The notes: generated from the letters alone by a model not told the origin. A stretch of DNA of 64,000 nucleotides from Raineyella antarctica (GCF_900092135.1 NZ_FMYF01000004.1:248001-312000), one strand, 5' to 3'; positions 52,364-62,852 are shown, counted from the stretch's first letter. Made by a program: numbers and translations.

Positions 52364-52867
52364 TCAGCCAGTGGCGATGGCACGTTCCAGCTGGCGCAGG
52401 GCCGCCTCGACCGTGCGGGAGCGGATGGCGTGCCGGTCCCCGTCGAAGCGGTACTGATCCACTGCGGCGGAGCCGTCCCGGGCAACCGCGACGAAGACGG
52501 TGCCGGCCGGTCGCCCCTCCTGCTCATCCGGTCCGGCCACGCCGGTGACGGCCACGGCCCAGTCGGCCAGGCAACGCTCCCGGGCCCCGGAGGCCATCGC
52601 CAGGGCGGTTCCGGGAGCGACCGCGCCGTCACGGTCGAGGTCGTCCTGGTCGACCCCGGCGAGCACGTGCTTGAGGTCGGTGGCGTAGGTGACCAGGCCG
52701 CCACGATAGGCCGCGGAGGCCCCCGGAACCGACGTCAGCGACGCCCCCAGCAGTCCGCCGGTCAACGACTCGCAGGTCGCCAGCGTCTGGCCGGCGTCAG
52801 CGAGCAGGCCGAGGACCCGGACGGCAGCGTCGTACGCCTCCTGGGTCGGGGCCGCTCCGGAGGCCAC
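52364..52867 (-). CDS. CinA C-terminal domain protein (nicotinamide-nucleotide amidohydrolase type)
   Basis: A 167-residue stand-alone CinA/PncC domain, which hydrolyses nicotinamide mononucleotide to nicotinic acid mononucleotide. Visible: LATCESLTGGLLGASLTSVPGASAAYRGGLVTYATDLK near residue 30, VAVTGVAGPDEQEGRPAGTVFVAV near 105. GTG 52867 begins 1 nt after the pgsA stop and uses GGGGAG within it, so it is coupled to pgsA. The N-terminal molybdopterin-type domain of full CinA is absent, as in most actinobacteria. Confidence 0.88.
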   Translation of the reverse strand: MASGAAPTQEAYDAAVRVLGLLADAGQTLATCESLTGGLLGASLTSVPGASAAYRGGLVTYATDLKHVLAGVDQDDLDRDGAVAPGTALAMASGARERCLADWAVAVTGVAGPDEQEGRPAGTVFVAVARDGSAAVDQYRFDGDRHAIRSRTVEAALRQLERAIATG

Positions 52868-52868
52868 C

Positions 52869-53495
52869 TCACTCCCCGGCTGGCTGGGCAGCGCGATAGG
52901 CGGTCCGCATCCGGAACGCCTCGCGGACATAGTCCAGGCCGGTCAGGACCGTCAGCAGGAAGGCCGCGGCCATCACGATCCAGGAGATCACGTCGACCGC
53001 CGAGCCGACCGAGAGCTCGTCGACGATGAGGGGCAACGGCATCAGGTAGAGCACCAGTGCGGCGGACTGGGTCATGGTCTTGAGCTTGCCACCGCGGTTG
53101 GCCGCCATCACCCCGTACTTGAGGATGAAGAACCGCATCACGGTGATCCCCCACTCCCGGACGAGGATCACGATGGTGACCCACCACCACAGCTCCCCCA
53201 CGATGCTCAGGCCGATGAAGGCCATGCCGGTGAGGGCCTTGTCGGCGATCGGATCCATCAGCTTGCCGAAGCTGGTGATCAGCTGGCGGGACCGGGCGAT
53301 GTGGCCGTCGACGAAGTCGGTCGCCATGGCCAGGACGAAGACCGCGGTCGTTGCCCAGCGCCAGCCGGCCTCGTCGGGGTGGGCGAGCAGCATCCAGCCG
53401 AACAGCGGCACCATCAGGATCCGCAGGACGGTCAGGGCATTGGGGACGTTCCACGGCGATGGCTCGCCGGCCGGGTGCAGTGCCGAGGCGTTCAC
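52869..53495 (-). CDS. pgsA: CDP-diacylglycerol-glycerol-3-phosphate 3-phosphatidyltransferase
   Basis: A 208-residue membrane enzyme with about five membrane segments, making phosphatidylglycerophosphate. The CDP-alcohol transferase motif is complete: D60-x2-D63-G-x2-AR-x8-G-x3-D81-x3-D85. The gene lies between rimO and cinA, the usual place. GTG 53495 overlaps the rimO stop as GTGA. Substrate (glycerol-3-phosphate versus inositol phosphate) is inferred from gene order and family. Confidence 0.9.
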   Translation of the reverse strand: MNASALHPAGEPSPWNVPNALTVLRILMVPLFGWMLLAHPDEAGWRWATTAVFVLAMATDFVDGHIARSRQLITSFGKLMDPIADKALTGMAFIGLSIVGELWWWVTIVILVREWGITVMRFFILKYGVMAANRGGKLKTMTQSAALVLYLMPLPLIVDELSVGSAVDVISWIVMAAAFLLTVLTGLDYVREAFRMRTAYRAAQPAGE

Positions 53496-54955
53496 GACAG
53501 CACCTCGATCGGGGTGGCCTCCAGGTCGATCCCCGCCGAGTCGGTGACCCGCGCACGGACGAAGGTACCCACGGCGAGGGAGAGGTCGGGGTCGGCGGAC
53601 AGGTCGAGCAGGGTGATCCCGTCAACCTCCGGCCCCTGGTGGGCCGCTCGGCCGATCCAGGTGCCGTCGTCCTCGTCGCGCTGTTCCAGCAGCACGACGA
53701 CCTCCTCACCGACGCGATCGGCAGCCCGCCCCTCCATCACCTCCATGGCGAGGTCGGCGAGCATCGCCCGGCGATCCTCGATCTCGTCCTCGGACACATG
53801 GCCGTCCAGGTCGACGCCCTCGGTGCCGTCCTCGTCGGAGTAGGCGAAGACCCCGCACACGTCGAGGCGTGCCTCGCGCAGGAAGTCGGCCAGGATCTCC
53901 ACGTCGCGCTCGGTCTCCCCGGGGAACCCGGCGATCACGTTCGCACGGATGCCGGCCTGGGGCGCCACCTCGCGGACCTGCTCGACCAGGCCGAGGAAGG
54001 ACTCCGGGTCGCCGAAGCGCCGCATCCTGCGCAGCACGTCGGGGGCAGCATGCTGGAAGGAGAGGTCGAAGTAGTCGACCACCCCGTCCAGGCTCCCCAT
54101 CGTCCGGATCAGGCCCGGCCGGATCTCGGCGGGCTGCAGGTAGCTCACCCGCACCCACGGCAGCTCCTCGATGCCCGACAGGGCCCGGAGCAGCGCCTCC
54201 AGGTCCTGGCCGGGGGCCAGGTCCTTGCCGTACGAGGAGGTGTTCTCCGAGACCAGGAAGGCCTCCTTGACCCCCTGGGTGGCCAACCATCGGGCCTCGG
54301 CGACGACATCGTCCAGGGTGCGGGAGACGTACGAGCCACGGAAGGAGGGAATGGCGCAGAAGGCGCACCGGCGGTCGCACCCGGACGCGATCTTCAGCGG
54401 GGCCGAGGGTGCGCCCGAGAGTCGACGCTGGAAGGTACGCGGGCCGCTCGCCGGCACCGGGCCCTCGCCGGCACGGGTCACGCCGGGGACGATGATGCCG
54501 CTGGCAGCGGCCTGCCGCTCGACCGGGGTGATCGGCAACAGCTCGCGACGGTCCCGCGGCACGTGCGGGGTGGGGTGCACGCCGCCGAGGATCCCCTGGA
54601 GTCGTGCGGCGATGTCGTCGTAGTCGTCGAAGCCGAGGATGTCGGCCTCGGGAAGCTCGGCGGCCAGGTCGGCGCCGTAGCGCTCGGCCATGCAGCCGAC
54701 GGCGACCACGGCCTGCGTACGCCCGTCCGCCTTGAGCTCGGCGGCCTCGAGCAGGACGTCGACGGACTCCTGCTTGGCCTGGGTGATGAATCCGCAGGTG
54801 TTGACCATCACCGCATCGGCCCCGTCGGCGTCGTCCACCAGTCGGAAGCCGCCGGCGGCCAGCCGACCTGCGAGTTCCTCGGAATCGACGTCGTTGCGTG
54901 CACAGCCCAAGGAGACCAGGTGCACCGACAGGAGGTCAGAAGAATCGCCACTCAT
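53492..54955 (-). CDS. rimO: ribosomal protein S12 methylthiotransferase RimO
   Basis: A 487-residue radical-SAM enzyme that methylthiolates an Asp of ribosomal protein S12. Auxiliary cluster cysteines in VSLGCARNDVDSE, NTCGFI and VGCMAERY; SAM cluster CDRRCAFCAIPSFRG near residue 195; TRAM domain at the C-terminus. It differs from MiaB in the LGCARNDVDSE motif. It lies in the conserved run ftsK-rimO-pgsA-cinA and overlaps pgsA by 4 nt. Confidence 0.93.
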   Translation of the reverse strand: MSGDSSDLLSVHLVSLGCARNDVDSEELAGRLAAGGFRLVDDADGADAVMVNTCGFITQAKQESVDVLLEAAELKADGRTQAVVAVGCMAERYGADLAAELPEADILGFDDYDDIAARLQGILGGVHPTPHVPRDRRELLPITPVERQAAASGIIVPGVTRAGEGPVPASGPRTFQRRLSGAPSAPLKIASGCDRRCAFCAIPSFRGSYVSRTLDDVVAEARWLATQGVKEAFLVSENTSSYGKDLAPGQDLEALLRALSGIEELPWVRVSYLQPAEIRPGLIRTMGSLDGVVDYFDLSFQHAAPDVLRRMRRFGDPESFLGLVEQVREVAPQAGIRANVIAGFPGETERDVEILADFLREARLDVCGVFAYSDEDGTEGVDLDGHVSEDEIEDRRAMLADLAMEVMEGRAADRVGEEVVVLLEQRDEDDGTWIGRAAHQGPEVDGITLLDLSADPDLSLAVGTFVRARVTDSAGIDLEATPIEVLS

Positions 54956-55041
54956 GATGGCGTCCAGTATTCACCACGACGGCAGTCCTCGTCGCCCCGC
55001 CGTCGGCAGGGTGGCACCGTGCGGAGCTCGAGCGGTACCGA

Positions 55042-57678
55042 TCACCCGTGCTGCAGGTTGTCCACCACGTCGTCGAGGTCGTCCGGCTGGACCAGCACCT
55101 CCCGCGGCTTCGAGCCCTCCGAGGGGCCGACCACTCCGCGGGTCTCCAGGATGTCCATCAGGCGGCCTGCCTTGGCGAAACCGACCCGCAGCTTGCGCTG
55201 CAGCATCGAGGTCGAGCCGAGCTGCAGGTTGACCACCAGCTGGGCCGCCTCGAGCACCAGTTCCATGTCGTCACCGATGTCCTCGGCCACCTTCTTGGCG
55301 GCCGCCGGGGCGGTGACGTCGTCACGATAGGCCGCCTGCATCTGCCCGGTGACGAACTCCACGACGTCGCGGATCTCCTGCTCGGTGACCCAGGACCCCT
55401 GCACGCGGACAGGCTTGGAGGCGCCCATCGGCAGGAACAGTCCGTCACCCTGTCCGACCAGCTTCTCGGCGCCGGGCTGGTCCAGGATGACCCGGGAGTC
55501 GGTCATCGAGGAGGTGGCGAAGGCCAGGCGGGAGGGCACGTTGGCCTTGATCAGGCCGGTCACGACGTCGGTCGAGGGCCGCTGCGTGGCGAGGACCAGG
55601 TGGATGCCGGCGGCTCGGGCCAGCTGGGTGATCCGCACGATCGAGTCCTCGACGTCGCGCGGGGCGACCATCATCAGGTCGGCCAACTCGTCGACGATCA
55701 CCAGCAAGTAGGGGTAGGGACGGACCTCGCGCTCGGAGCCCGCCGGGGGTGCCACCTGGCCGGCCCGCACGGCCTTGTTGAAGTCCTTGACGTGCTTGAA
55801 GCCGAACTCGGCCAGGTCGTCGTAGCGCTGGTCCATCTCACGGACCACCCACTGCAGCGCCTCGGCGGCCTTCTTCGGGGAGGTGATGATCGGGGTGACC
55901 AGGTGCGGGATGCCGTCATAAGCGGTCAGCTCCACGCGCTTGGGGTCGACCAGGATCATCCGCACCTCGTCCGGGGTGGCACGCATCAGGATCGAGGTGA
56001 TCAGCGAGTTGACGAACGACGACTTGCCCGAACCGGTGGCGCCGGCCACCAGCAGGTGCGGCATCTTGGCCATGTTGGCCAGGACGTAGCCGCCCTCGAC
56101 GTCCTTGCCCAGGCCGACCGTCATCGGCTCGTGGTCGTTGCGTGCCTTGGTGGAGCGCAGGACATCGCCCAGGGAGACGATCTCCTTGTCCACGTTGGGG
56201 ATCTCCACGCCGATGGCGGACTTGCCCGGGATCGGCGACAGGATCCGGACGTCGGCACTGGCCACCGAGTAGGCGATGTTCTTGGAGACGTTGAGGACCT
56301 TCTCCACCTTCACGCCGGCGCCGAGCTCGACCTCGTACCGGGTGACGGTGGGACCACGGGTGTAGCCGGTGACCTGGGCGTCGATGTCGAACTCGTCGAA
56401 CACCTCGCTCAGGCGGCTCACGATCTGGTCGTTGGCCGGCGTGCGGGGCTGCGGCGGAGTACCTGCCTTGAGTGTTCCCATCTCGGGCAGGTGGTACTCG
56501 ATGTCGCCGACCTGCTCGACCCGCTGGGGCAGCGGTGAATCGTCGGGAACCTCGACCGGCTGGTTGACCGTCACCTCCGCGGGCAGGCCGGCGGTGACCG
56601 GTCGCTCCTTGGCCGCCGCCACGGCGGTCGCCGGGCGATTGCGTGGAACCGGTGTGGCATCGGGGCCGGTGTCGAAGGCCATCGGGTCGATGTCGACCAG
56701 GTCCGTCCCGGCCCGCGAGGCGGGGTCCGCACCGCGCGGGGCGCGGGCGATCACGACGCTGTCCTCGTCCGCCGAGGGGCGCCGGCCGCGGGCCGGCGAG
56801 GTGGTGGTCGCGTCCTCGGCCGGATCGGCGTCGGGCCGGGCCCGGCGGCGACGGTCACGGACGATCGGGGTGTCGTACGCCTCCTCGTCGAGGCCGTACT
56901 CGGGACGCTCGGGGCGGCGCGGCATCCGGTCCCTGGCCTCGTTGATCCGGGCCGGGATCTCGTAGATCGGGATGCCGACCACGAGCAGGACGCCGTAGAA
57001 GGTGAGCAGCACCATCAGCGGCACCGCGACCCACACCGTCAGCAGGTCGGTCAGCAGGCTCGAGGAGATGAACCCGAGCACGCCGCCGGCCTCGCGCAGG
57101 GCGATCGGGGTGGAGGGTGCCGGGATGCCGTGGGAGACGCTGACCAGGCCGAGCAGCCCGAGCGCGGAGGCGAGCCAGCCGAGGACCTGGCGTCCGGCCG
57201 GTCCGGTGGTCTCCGGGTGGCGGATCGTCCGCCAGGCCATCGTGGCGGTGAGCAGCGGCGAGCCGTAGGCGGCCATGCCGATCACCGAGGTCACCGCGAT
57301 GTCGAGCCAGCCCCCGACCGGGTCCGGCAGTCCCCACCAGAACTCCGCCGCCAGGATGAAGGTGGCACCGATCAGGCCCAGTCCGATGCCGTCCCGGCGA
57401 AGGTCCGGGGGGACGTCGCTGGCCGTGGTGCCGATCGATCGCACCCCGGCCGCGACCAGGCCGGCGATGCCGTCCCAGAGGATCGCCAGGACGTTGCGGG
57501 AGCGGGGAGCGGGGCGGCCGCCGGACGGCCGCTTCTGCGGCGCACGGGACGACCCACCCTTGCCACGGGTGCTGCCGGTCGATCCCTTGGAGGTCCCCGA
57601 GCGCCCTCCAGAGGAACGGGTCTGCGAGGAGGACCGCCCGCTGGAAGGACGCGCGGGGGAACTTGCGCGCGTCGCCAT
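55042..57678 (-). CDS. ftsK: DNA translocase FtsK/SpoIIIE
   Basis: An 878-residue septal DNA pump. A basic Ser/Gly-rich N-terminus (about 60 residues), four membrane segments (about 85-250), an acidic linker, then the motor: Walker [10 protein letters not shown] near residue 540, Walker [17 protein letters not shown] near 650, and a gamma winged helix at the C-terminus ([22 protein letters not shown]) that reads KOPS-type polarity sequences. ATG 57678 is 7 nt after TAGGCT (leaderless type); a longer frame to 57723 is not used. Confidence 0.94.
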   Translation of the reverse strand: MATRASSPARPSSGRSSSQTRSSGGRSGTSKGSTGSTRGKGGSSRAPQKRPSGGRPAPRSRNVLAILWDGIAGLVAAGVRSIGTTASDVPPDLRRDGIGLGLIGATFILAAEFWWGLPDPVGGWLDIAVTSVIGMAAYGSPLLTATMAWRTIRHPETTGPAGRQVLGWLASALGLLGLVSVSHGIPAPSTPIALREAGGVLGFISSSLLTDLLTVWVAVPLMVLLTFYGVLLVVGIPIYEIPARINEARDRMPRRPERPEYGLDEEAYDTPIVRDRRRRARPDADPAEDATTTSPARGRRPSADEDSVVIARAPRGADPASRAGTDLVDIDPMAFDTGPDATPVPRNRPATAVAAAKERPVTAGLPAEVTVNQPVEVPDDSPLPQRVEQVGDIEYHLPEMGTLKAGTPPQPRTPANDQIVSRLSEVFDEFDIDAQVTGYTRGPTVTRYEVELGAGVKVEKVLNVSKNIAYSVASADVRILSPIPGKSAIGVEIPNVDKEIVSLGDVLRSTKARNDHEPMTVGLGKDVEGGYVLANMAKMPHLLVAGATGSGKSSFVNSLITSILMRATPDEVRMILVDPKRVELTAYDGIPHLVTPIITSPKKAAEALQWVVREMDQRYDDLAEFGFKHVKDFNKAVRAGQVAPPAGSEREVRPYPYLLVIVDELADLMMVAPRDVEDSIVRITQLARAAGIHLVLATQRPSTDVVTGLIKANVPSRLAFATSSMTDSRVILDQPGAEKLVGQGDGLFLPMGASKPVRVQGSWVTEQEIRDVVEFVTGQMQAAYRDDVTAPAAAKKVAEDIGDDMELVLEAAQLVVNLQLGSTSMLQRKLRVGFAKAGRLMDILETRGVVGPSEGSKPREVLVQPDDLDDVVDNLQHG

Positions 57679-57685
57679 GCCCACG

Positions 57686-57691
57686 AGCCTA
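57686..57691 (-). promoter_or_regulatory. -10 element of leaderless ftsK
   Basis: TAGGCT on the minus strand, 7 nt before ATG 57678. Confidence 0.45.
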
Positions 57692-57754
57692 GGCCATCGG
57701 CGGCCCCGGTCCGGGGCTGCCACGCCGGGGCGGGTCGCCGGGCCGTGCCGTACG

Positions 57755-58678
57755 TCAGCCGGCGGCCACCTGCAGCCCGGGCCCGGGGGTCCAACCGCCC
57801 TCTCCGAGCGCCCCGCGCAGGTGCCAGAGCGGATCGACCGGCCCGATCCCCGCCCCGAGGGCGTAGCCCGCCGGGATGGCGCCCATCATGAAGCGCTTGG
57901 CCAGCCCGACCGCCTCGGGCACGGTGAGTCCCTGTCCGAGCCCGGCGGCGATCAGCGACCCCATCGTGCAGCCGGTCCCGTGGGTGTGGGTGTTGTCCTC
58001 GCGCGGGGCGCGGAAGAGGTGCCGCTCGCCGGTGTAGGAGACCAGCAGGTCGTCGGCGTCGCCCTCCCTGTGCCCCCCCTTGATCAGCACCCACTCCGCC
58101 CCCAGCTCCAGCAGTGCGCCGGCGAGGATCGCGGGCGGCGCTCCGGCCCCGAGACCGGTCAGCATCGCGGCCTCCGGCAGGTTGGGCGTGATCACCGTCG
58201 AGCGGGGTACCAGCAACGAGCGGACCGAGGCGGCCGCCTCGGGGTCGAGCAGCGGGTCGCCGTGCTTGGACATCGCGACCGGGTCGACCACCACGGGGAC
58301 CCGGCTCCCGTCCTCCCGGCGGGGCACGGTGTCGAGGAGCTCGGCCACCGTGCCGACGATCTCGGCGGAGGCGAGCATGCCGGTCTTGATCGCGTCGACG
58401 CCGATGTCGTCGACGACACTGCGGAACTGTCCCCGGATCGCCTCCACCGGTAGCGGCCAGGCGCCCTGGACGCCGATCGAGTTCTGCGCGGTGACGGCCG
58501 TGACCACGCACATGCCGTGCGTGCCGAGCGCCATCATGGCCTTCAGGTCGGCCGGCACCCCCGCTCCCCCACCGGAGTCGGTGCCCGCGATCGTCAGCAC
58601 CCGGGCCGTCGGCAGCGGCGTCGCGCCGCGGACCGCGGGCCTCCCGGCGGAAGCGGAATCCTCAGTGGAAGTGGTCAT
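57755..58678 (-). CDS. thiD: hydroxymethylpyrimidine/phosphomethylpyrimidine kinase
   Basis: A 307-residue kinase phosphorylating HMP and HMP-P for thiamine synthesis. Ribokinase-fold signatures: [23 protein letters not shown] near residue 26, [16 protein letters not shown] near 130, and [18 protein letters not shown] near 230 (anion hole and catalytic region). The C-terminal ~30 residues ([20 protein letters not shown]) extend beyond the core. ATG 58678 lies inside thiL, overlapping its end by 17 nt, so the two are cotranscribed. No TPP riboswitch was recognised upstream. Confidence 0.92.
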   Translation of the reverse strand: MTTSTEDSASAGRPAVRGATPLPTARVLTIAGTDSGGGAGVPADLKAMMALGTHGMCVVTAVTAQNSIGVQGAWPLPVEAIRGQFRSVVDDIGVDAIKTGMLASAEIVGTVAELLDTVPRREDGSRVPVVVDPVAMSKHGDPLLDPEAAASVRSLLVPRSTVITPNLPEAAMLTGLGAGAPPAILAGALLELGAEWVLIKGGHREGDADDLLVSYTGERHLFRAPREDNTHTHGTGCTMGSLIAAGLGQGLTVPEAVGLAKRFMMGAIPAGYALGAGIGPVDPLWHLRGALGEGGWTPGPGLQVAAG

Positions 58679-59693
58679 AGCCCTGTGTTCCTTCCCACGG
58701 CCTGCCGTCGACCGTGACGGTGGGTCGCCTGTCGTGTACCTCCTGGACGGTACCGATGACCGTCCAGCCCTCCGGGACCGACCCGGGTGGGAATGTCGCG
58801 GCCAGCGCGTGGTCCTCCCCGCCGGTGAGCAGGAAGACGTACGGGTCGGTGCCGGTCGCCTGCCCGACGGACCGGATCGGCTCGGGCATGCCGAGCGCGC
58901 CCTTGTGCACGTCGATGTCCACGTGGGAACGGGAGGCGATGTGGCCGAGGTCGGCCAGCAGCCCGTCGGAGACGTCGATCATGGCGGTGGCGCCCGCTGC
59001 TGCGGCCCGGCTGCCCTGTCCGTAGGGCGGCTGGGGCACCTGCTGTGCCTCGACCACTGCCTTGGGCATCCGGAAGCCGCGGCTCAGGGCGGCCAGGCCG
59101 GCGGCGGCCCAGCCGACGCGTCCGCACAGGGCCACCAGGTCCCCGGGGCGGGCACCGGAGCGCAGCACCGGCCCCTCTGGACCGGTGTCCCCCAGGATCG
59201 TGACGGCCAGGGTGATGTCCCGCGACCTGGTGGTGTCCCCACCGATCAGTGCGACGCCGGCCCGGACACACTCCTCGCGCAGGCCCTGGACGAAGTAGCG
59301 CACCCAGGTGACGGAGAGGTCGCCGGGGGCGGAGAACCCCAGCACCAGACCGATCGGGCGGGCGCCCATGGCCTCGATGTCGGCGGCGTTGACGGCGACC
59401 GTCTTGCGGCCGATGTCCATCGCCGAGGACCAGTCCCGGCGGAAGTGGACGCCCTCCACCAGGGTGTCGAGGCTGATCAGCGTACGACCACCCCTACTGG
59501 TGATGATGGCGGCGTCGTCGCCGGGGCCGAGTTGGACCTGGTCGTGCTGGGGCAGGCCCTTGGTGATCAGGTCGATCAGCTCGAACTCTCCGAGGTCGGC
59601 CAGGGTCTGCGGCGAGCCCGCCGGGACCGGCTCGCCGGGTCGTGGGGTGGAGAACGGCCAAGGGGTGTGCCCGGAGCCGGCGGGGTTGTTCAT
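58662..59693 (-). CDS. thiL: thiamine-monophosphate kinase
   Basis: A 343-residue enzyme making thiamine diphosphate from thiamine phosphate and ATP. Motifs: [11 protein letters not shown] near residue 48, [40 protein letters not shown] near 150, [15 protein letters not shown] near 235, [16 protein letters not shown] 59693 has GAGGAG 6 nt upstream; a start at 59717 lacks one. It diverges from the Lrp-like gene, as in other actinobacteria. Confidence 0.93.
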   Translation of the reverse strand: MNNPAGSGHTPWPFSTPRPGEPVPAGSPQTLADLGEFELIDLITKGLPQHDQVQLGPGDDAAIITSRGGRTLISLDTLVEGVHFRRDWSSAMDIGRKTVAVNAADIEAMGARPIGLVLGFSAPGDLSVTWVRYFVQGLREECVRAGVALIGGDTTRSRDITLAVTILGDTGPEGPVLRSGARPGDLVALCGRVGWAAAGLAALSRGFRMPKAVVEAQQVPQPPYGQGSRAAAAGATAMIDVSDGLLADLGHIASRSHVDIDVHKGALGMPEPIRSVGQATGTDPYVFLLTGGEDHALAATFPPGSVPEGWTVIGTVQEVHDRRPTVTVDGRPWEGTQGYDHFH

Positions 59694-59781
59694 CGGGGAC
59701 TCCTCGGTCGGTTTCATCCCCGACACGGTAGCGTGATTGCCTAGGGGCGGTCGTCCCCGACGCACGGCTGAGAGGGCAACG

Positions 59782-60027
59782 ATGAGTACTGGACCGAAGG
59801 TCGAGGCATACGTTCTGGTACAGACCGAGGTGGGGCGCAGCGAGGAGGTCACTGCCGCGATCCGCAGCGTGAACGGGGTCTCCGAGGCCAGCGGGGTGAC
59901 CGGCCCCTATGACGTGATCGCCCGCGCGTTCGCCGACGACATGCTGGCGCTCGGACGCCTCGTGAAGGCGGTCCAGTCGGTGGATGGGATCACCCGTACG
60001 GTGACCTGCCCCGTCATCGCGGAGTGA
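59782..60027 (+). CDS. Lrp/AsnC ligand-binding domain protein (no DNA-binding domain)
   Basis: An 81-residue stand-alone RAM/AsnC ligand-binding domain (VEAYVLVQTEVGRSEEVTAAIRSV, GPYDVIARAFADDMLALGRLV). It lacks the helix-turn-helix, so it probably assembles into a ring and binds a small molecule or a partner. Its function is unknown. GAGAGGG lies 5 nt before ATG 59782. Its stop overlaps the DUF3515 start as GTGA. The thiL / Lrp / DUF3515 / ddl arrangement is common in actinobacteria. Confidence 0.85.
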   Translation: MSTGPKVEAYVLVQTEVGRSEEVTAAIRSVNGVSEASGVTGPYDVIARAFADDMLALGRLVKAVQSVDGITRTVTCPVIAE

Positions 60028-60476
60028 GGGCCCTCCGGCTGCTGGCCGGCGCCGGGGTGATGGTGCTGCTGGCCGGCTGCGCCGCGCCGGTCACCCTGCC
60101 TGATCCGGTCGTCGACGCGCCGACCCGGGACCTGTGCACCTCGCTGGTGGCGGCCACGCCCGAGAGCGTCCTCGGCTCGCCGAGGCGCGAGACGACCGGG
60201 ACCCTGGGTGCGGCCTGGGGCGATCCACCGATCACGCTCGAGTGCGGCATCCCCCAGCCACCGGGGCTCACCGCGACCAGCCAGTGCCTGGAGGTCGACG
60301 GCGTCGGCTGGTGGCCCCAGGACGGGGTGACGGGCCAGGTCTTCACCACCATCGGGCGCCGGACCCACGTGCGTATCGGGGTACCGAACAGCTACGGCAA
60401 TACCGGGGACGTACTGGCCCAGCTGTCGCCGGTCGTCGCCGAGCACATCCCCCAGGTCAGGCCCTGCGCGGGCTGA
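60024..60476 (+). CDS. DUF3515 family lipoprotein
   Basis: A 150-residue secreted lipoprotein: short hydrophobic signal and lipobox LAGC with Cys19. The body has three further cysteines (DLCTSL, LECGIP, SQCLEV) and one more near the end (RPCAG), enough for two disulfides, plus WWPQDGVTGQVFTTIGR. DUF3515 has no known role. GTG 60024 overlaps the preceding stop by 4 nt. Ends within a hairpin shared with ddl, which converges from the right. Confidence 0.85.
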   Translation: MRALRLLAGAGVMVLLAGCAAPVTLPDPVVDAPTRDLCTSLVAATPESVLGSPRRETTGTLGAAWGDPPITLECGIPQPPGLTATSQCLEVDGVGWWPQDGVTGQVFTTIGRRTHVRIGVPNSYGNTGDVLAQLSPVVAEHIPQVRPCAG

Positions 60477-60481
60477 CCTGG
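60452..60481. terminator. hairpin at the end of DUF3515, before ddl
   Basis: CCAGGTCA (60452-60459) with TGACCTGG (60474-60481), an inner GCCC/GGGC pair and one bulged base. It overlaps the DUF3515 stop codon. Probable bidirectional terminator. Confidence 0.5.
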
Positions 60482-60549
60482 GGGCCCGCCGGCGGGGCCT
60501 GCGAAGCCGGCCAGGCGGGTCAGGTCGTGTGGCCGGGGTCCCGCCGCGA

Positions 60550-61668
60550 TCAGCGCAGGCCGAGCGGGCGCTGCAGGGCGAGCTCGATCAGCCAGGCGAT
60601 CAGGTCGGGATAGCTGACGCCCGCAGCCGCCCAGACCTGCGGGAACATCGAGTACCTGGTGAAGCCGGGCATGGTGTTCAGCTCGTTGACGAGCACCTTG
60701 TTGTCACGGGTGAGGAAGCAGTCCACCCGGGCCAGCCCCTCGCAGTCGAAGGCCTCGAAGACGCGTACGGAGACCTCGCGGACCTGCTCGGCCACAGCCT
60801 TGTCCAGGTCGGCCGGCACGTGCAGGCTGACCTGCTCCTCGGGCAGGTACTTGGCGTCGAAGTCGTAGAAGCCCGAGGCTGTGTGCATCTCGATCTCCGC
60901 GACCACCGAGGCCTGCGGGCGTCCGCCGGCCGGGTCCTGCAGGACGCCGCACTCGATCTCGCGGGCCTGCTCGACGCCCTCCTCCACGATCACCTTCGGG
61001 TCCCACTTCTGGGCCTCGCAGATGGCGTCGCGCAGGCCGTCGCGGTGCTGCACCTTGGTGATACCGACGCTGGAGCCGCCGCGGGCGGGCTTGACGTAGA
61101 CCGGGTAGTTCAGGGCGTCGACCGCGTCGAGGCAGGCGGCCTCGTCCCGCGCCCACTCGGCGGGCTGGATCCCGACCCAGGGCCCGATCGGCAGACCGCT
61201 GAGGGCCATCAGCTGCTTCATCCGGATCTTGTCCATCGACACCGCACTGGCCGTCACGCCCGAGCCGACGTAGCGGATACCGAAGATCTCGAACATGCCC
61301 TGGATGGTGCCGTCCTCGCCCATCGGGCCGTGCAGCAGCGAGAAGGCGACGTCGACCGGGTGGGCCTCGGTCAGCCCGTCACCGTCGAGCGTCGCGATCC
61401 GGGCCCCATCGGCGGTCCGCACCAGCACGGCGTCGGGGCGGGACTCGGGGACCTCCGGGAGGACGCCGTCCACGGTCCGCATCGCCAGTACGTCCTCGGC
61501 CGACACCTGGACCCACCGACCGGAGCGGGTGATCCCGACCGGGACCACCTCGTACCGTTCGGTGTCGATCGCGGACACCACGCCCGCCGCGGTGAGGCAC
61601 GAGACACCGTGCTCGGAGCTGTCTCCACCGAAGACGACGGCGACCTTCGGACGGGCGGATGCGGCCAT
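60550..61668 (-). CDS. ddl: D-alanine-D-alanine ligase
   Basis: A 372-residue ATP-grasp ligase making D-Ala-D-Ala for peptidoglycan. VAVVFGGDSSEHGVSCLTAAGV near residue 10, LHGPMGEDGTIQGMFEIFGIRYVGSGV near 110, YVKPARGGSSVGITKV near 190, and VNELNTMPGFTRYSMFPQVW near 340. The residues around the omega-loop (DFDAKYLP) fit the tyrosine-type D-Ala ligase rather than D-lactate. ATG 61668 has AGGAGG 4 nt upstream; the frame to 61689 is not needed. Confidence 0.94.
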   Translation of the reverse strand: MAASARPKVAVVFGGDSSEHGVSCLTAAGVVSAIDTERYEVVPVGITRSGRWVQVSAEDVLAMRTVDGVLPEVPESRPDAVLVRTADGARIATLDGDGLTEAHPVDVAFSLLHGPMGEDGTIQGMFEIFGIRYVGSGVTASAVSMDKIRMKQLMALSGLPIGPWVGIQPAEWARDEAACLDAVDALNYPVYVKPARGGSSVGITKVQHRDGLRDAICEAQKWDPKVIVEEGVEQAREIECGVLQDPAGGRPQASVVAEIEMHTASGFYDFDAKYLPEEQVSLHVPADLDKAVAEQVREVSVRVFEAFDCEGLARVDCFLTRDNKVLVNELNTMPGFTRYSMFPQVWAAAGVSYPDLIAWLIELALQRPLGLR

Positions 61669-61755
61669 GGAACCTCCTGGTACGGACAACGGGCTCCACC
61701 CTACAGCCGCTCGGAGGGCACCTTCGTGCGTGCTCGCGCGCGTCCGGCCGTCCGC

Positions 61756-62763
61756 TCAGCTCTCGGGCTTGGGCTCACGTTCCATCAGTACCGGGACCAT
61801 CGCCGCGGGAGTGGAGCGACCCTCGAGGACGGCGACCACGCCCTCCACGATAGGCATGTCGACCCCGTGGGCGCGGGCGAGGTCACGGACCGCCAGACTG
61901 GTCGCGACGCCCTCGGCGACGCCGGCACTCTCCTCGACGGCCTGTTGCACGCTGAGTCCCCGACCCAACCGCTCGCCGAACGTACGGTTGCGCGACAGTG
62001 GCGAGCTGCAGGTCGCGACCAGGTCTCCGAGCCCGGCGAGTCCGGCGAAGGTGGACTGCTGTCCGCCCATCGCCTCCCCCAGCGCGGCCAACTGGTGCAG
62101 TCCGCGGGTGATCACCGAGGCGAGGGCGTTGTGTCCGTAGCCGAGGCCGGCTCCCATGCCGACGGCCAGGGCGATCACGTTCTTGGCCGCACCGGCGATC
62201 TCGGCACCGACCACGTCGTCGATCGTGTACGTACGGAAGGCGGGGGTGAGGCAGACCTGTTGCAGGCGACGGCCCACCGCCGGGTCGTAGGCAGCGATCA
62301 CCGAGAGGGAGGGTTGCCGCTCGGCGATCTCGCCGGCAAGGTTCGGCCCGGACAGCACGGCGATCCGCGCGAGGTCGACCTCGCCGGCCTGGGCGATCAC
62401 CTCGCTCATCCGCATGTCGGTACCCGTCTCGATGCCCTTGACCAGGCTCAGCACGGGCGCCTGGCTGTCCCGCCAGACCGGCAGGGTGGCCAGCTGGCGC
62501 AGGTAGCTGCGCATCTGCTGGGCCGGGACGGCCAGCACGATGACCTCCGCCCCCGCCAGGCCGGCGACCGGGTCGGTCGTCGCCGTGACCAGCTCCCCCA
62601 GGTCGATGTCGGACAGGTAGTCCGGGTTGCGGTGCTGTTCGGTGATCGCGCGGGCGACCTCGGGGCGCCGTGCCACGATGGTCACCCGGTGGCCGGCGTC
62701 GGCGAGGACGCGGGCGAAGGCGGTCGCCCAGTTCCCGGCTCCGAGGATGCAGCACTGTGCCAT
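61756..62763 (-). CDS. gpsA: glycerol-3-phosphate dehydrogenase [NAD(P)+]
   Basis: A 335-residue enzyme reducing dihydroxyacetone phosphate to glycerol-3-phosphate for lipid synthesis, the supply for PgsA. Rossmann loop CCILGAGNWATAFARVLADAG at the start (NWATA in place of the more usual SWGTA), VLAVPAQQMRSYLRQL, SLVKGIE, VLSGPNLAGEIA, and AGAAKNVIALAVGM near residue 190 (catalytic Lys). ATG 62763 follows TAGCCT by 6 nt (leaderless type). It diverges from the orphan gene at 62853. Confidence 0.94.
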   Translation of the reverse strand: MAQCCILGAGNWATAFARVLADAGHRVTIVARRPEVARAITEQHRNPDYLSDIDLGELVTATTDPVAGLAGAEVIVLAVPAQQMRSYLRQLATLPVWRDSQAPVLSLVKGIETGTDMRMSEVIAQAGEVDLARIAVLSGPNLAGEIAERQPSLSVIAAYDPAVGRRLQQVCLTPAFRTYTIDDVVGAEIAGAAKNVIALAVGMGAGLGYGHNALASVITRGLHQLAALGEAMGGQQSTFAGLAGLGDLVATCSSPLSRNRTFGERLGRGLSVQQAVEESAGVAEGVATSLAVRDLARAHGVDMPIVEGVVAVLEGRSTPAAMVPVLMEREPKPES

Positions 62764-62769
62764 TCGGTC

Positions 62770-62775
62770 AGGCTA
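62770..62775 (-). promoter_or_regulatory. -10 element of leaderless gpsA
   Basis: TAGCCT on the minus strand, 6 nt before ATG 62763. Confidence 0.45.
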
Positions 62776-62852
62776 TCGTCCGTCGCCGCCTGCCGTGCGT
62801 CACCCCGCGGGGTGGCTGGCGCCCGAACGCACGGTGTGCCAGCATCCGAGCC

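Noticed and set aside
57679-59781. TPP riboswitch for thiL-thiD
   Set aside because: The 88-nt divergent gap before thiL is too short and lacks TPP-box sequences.
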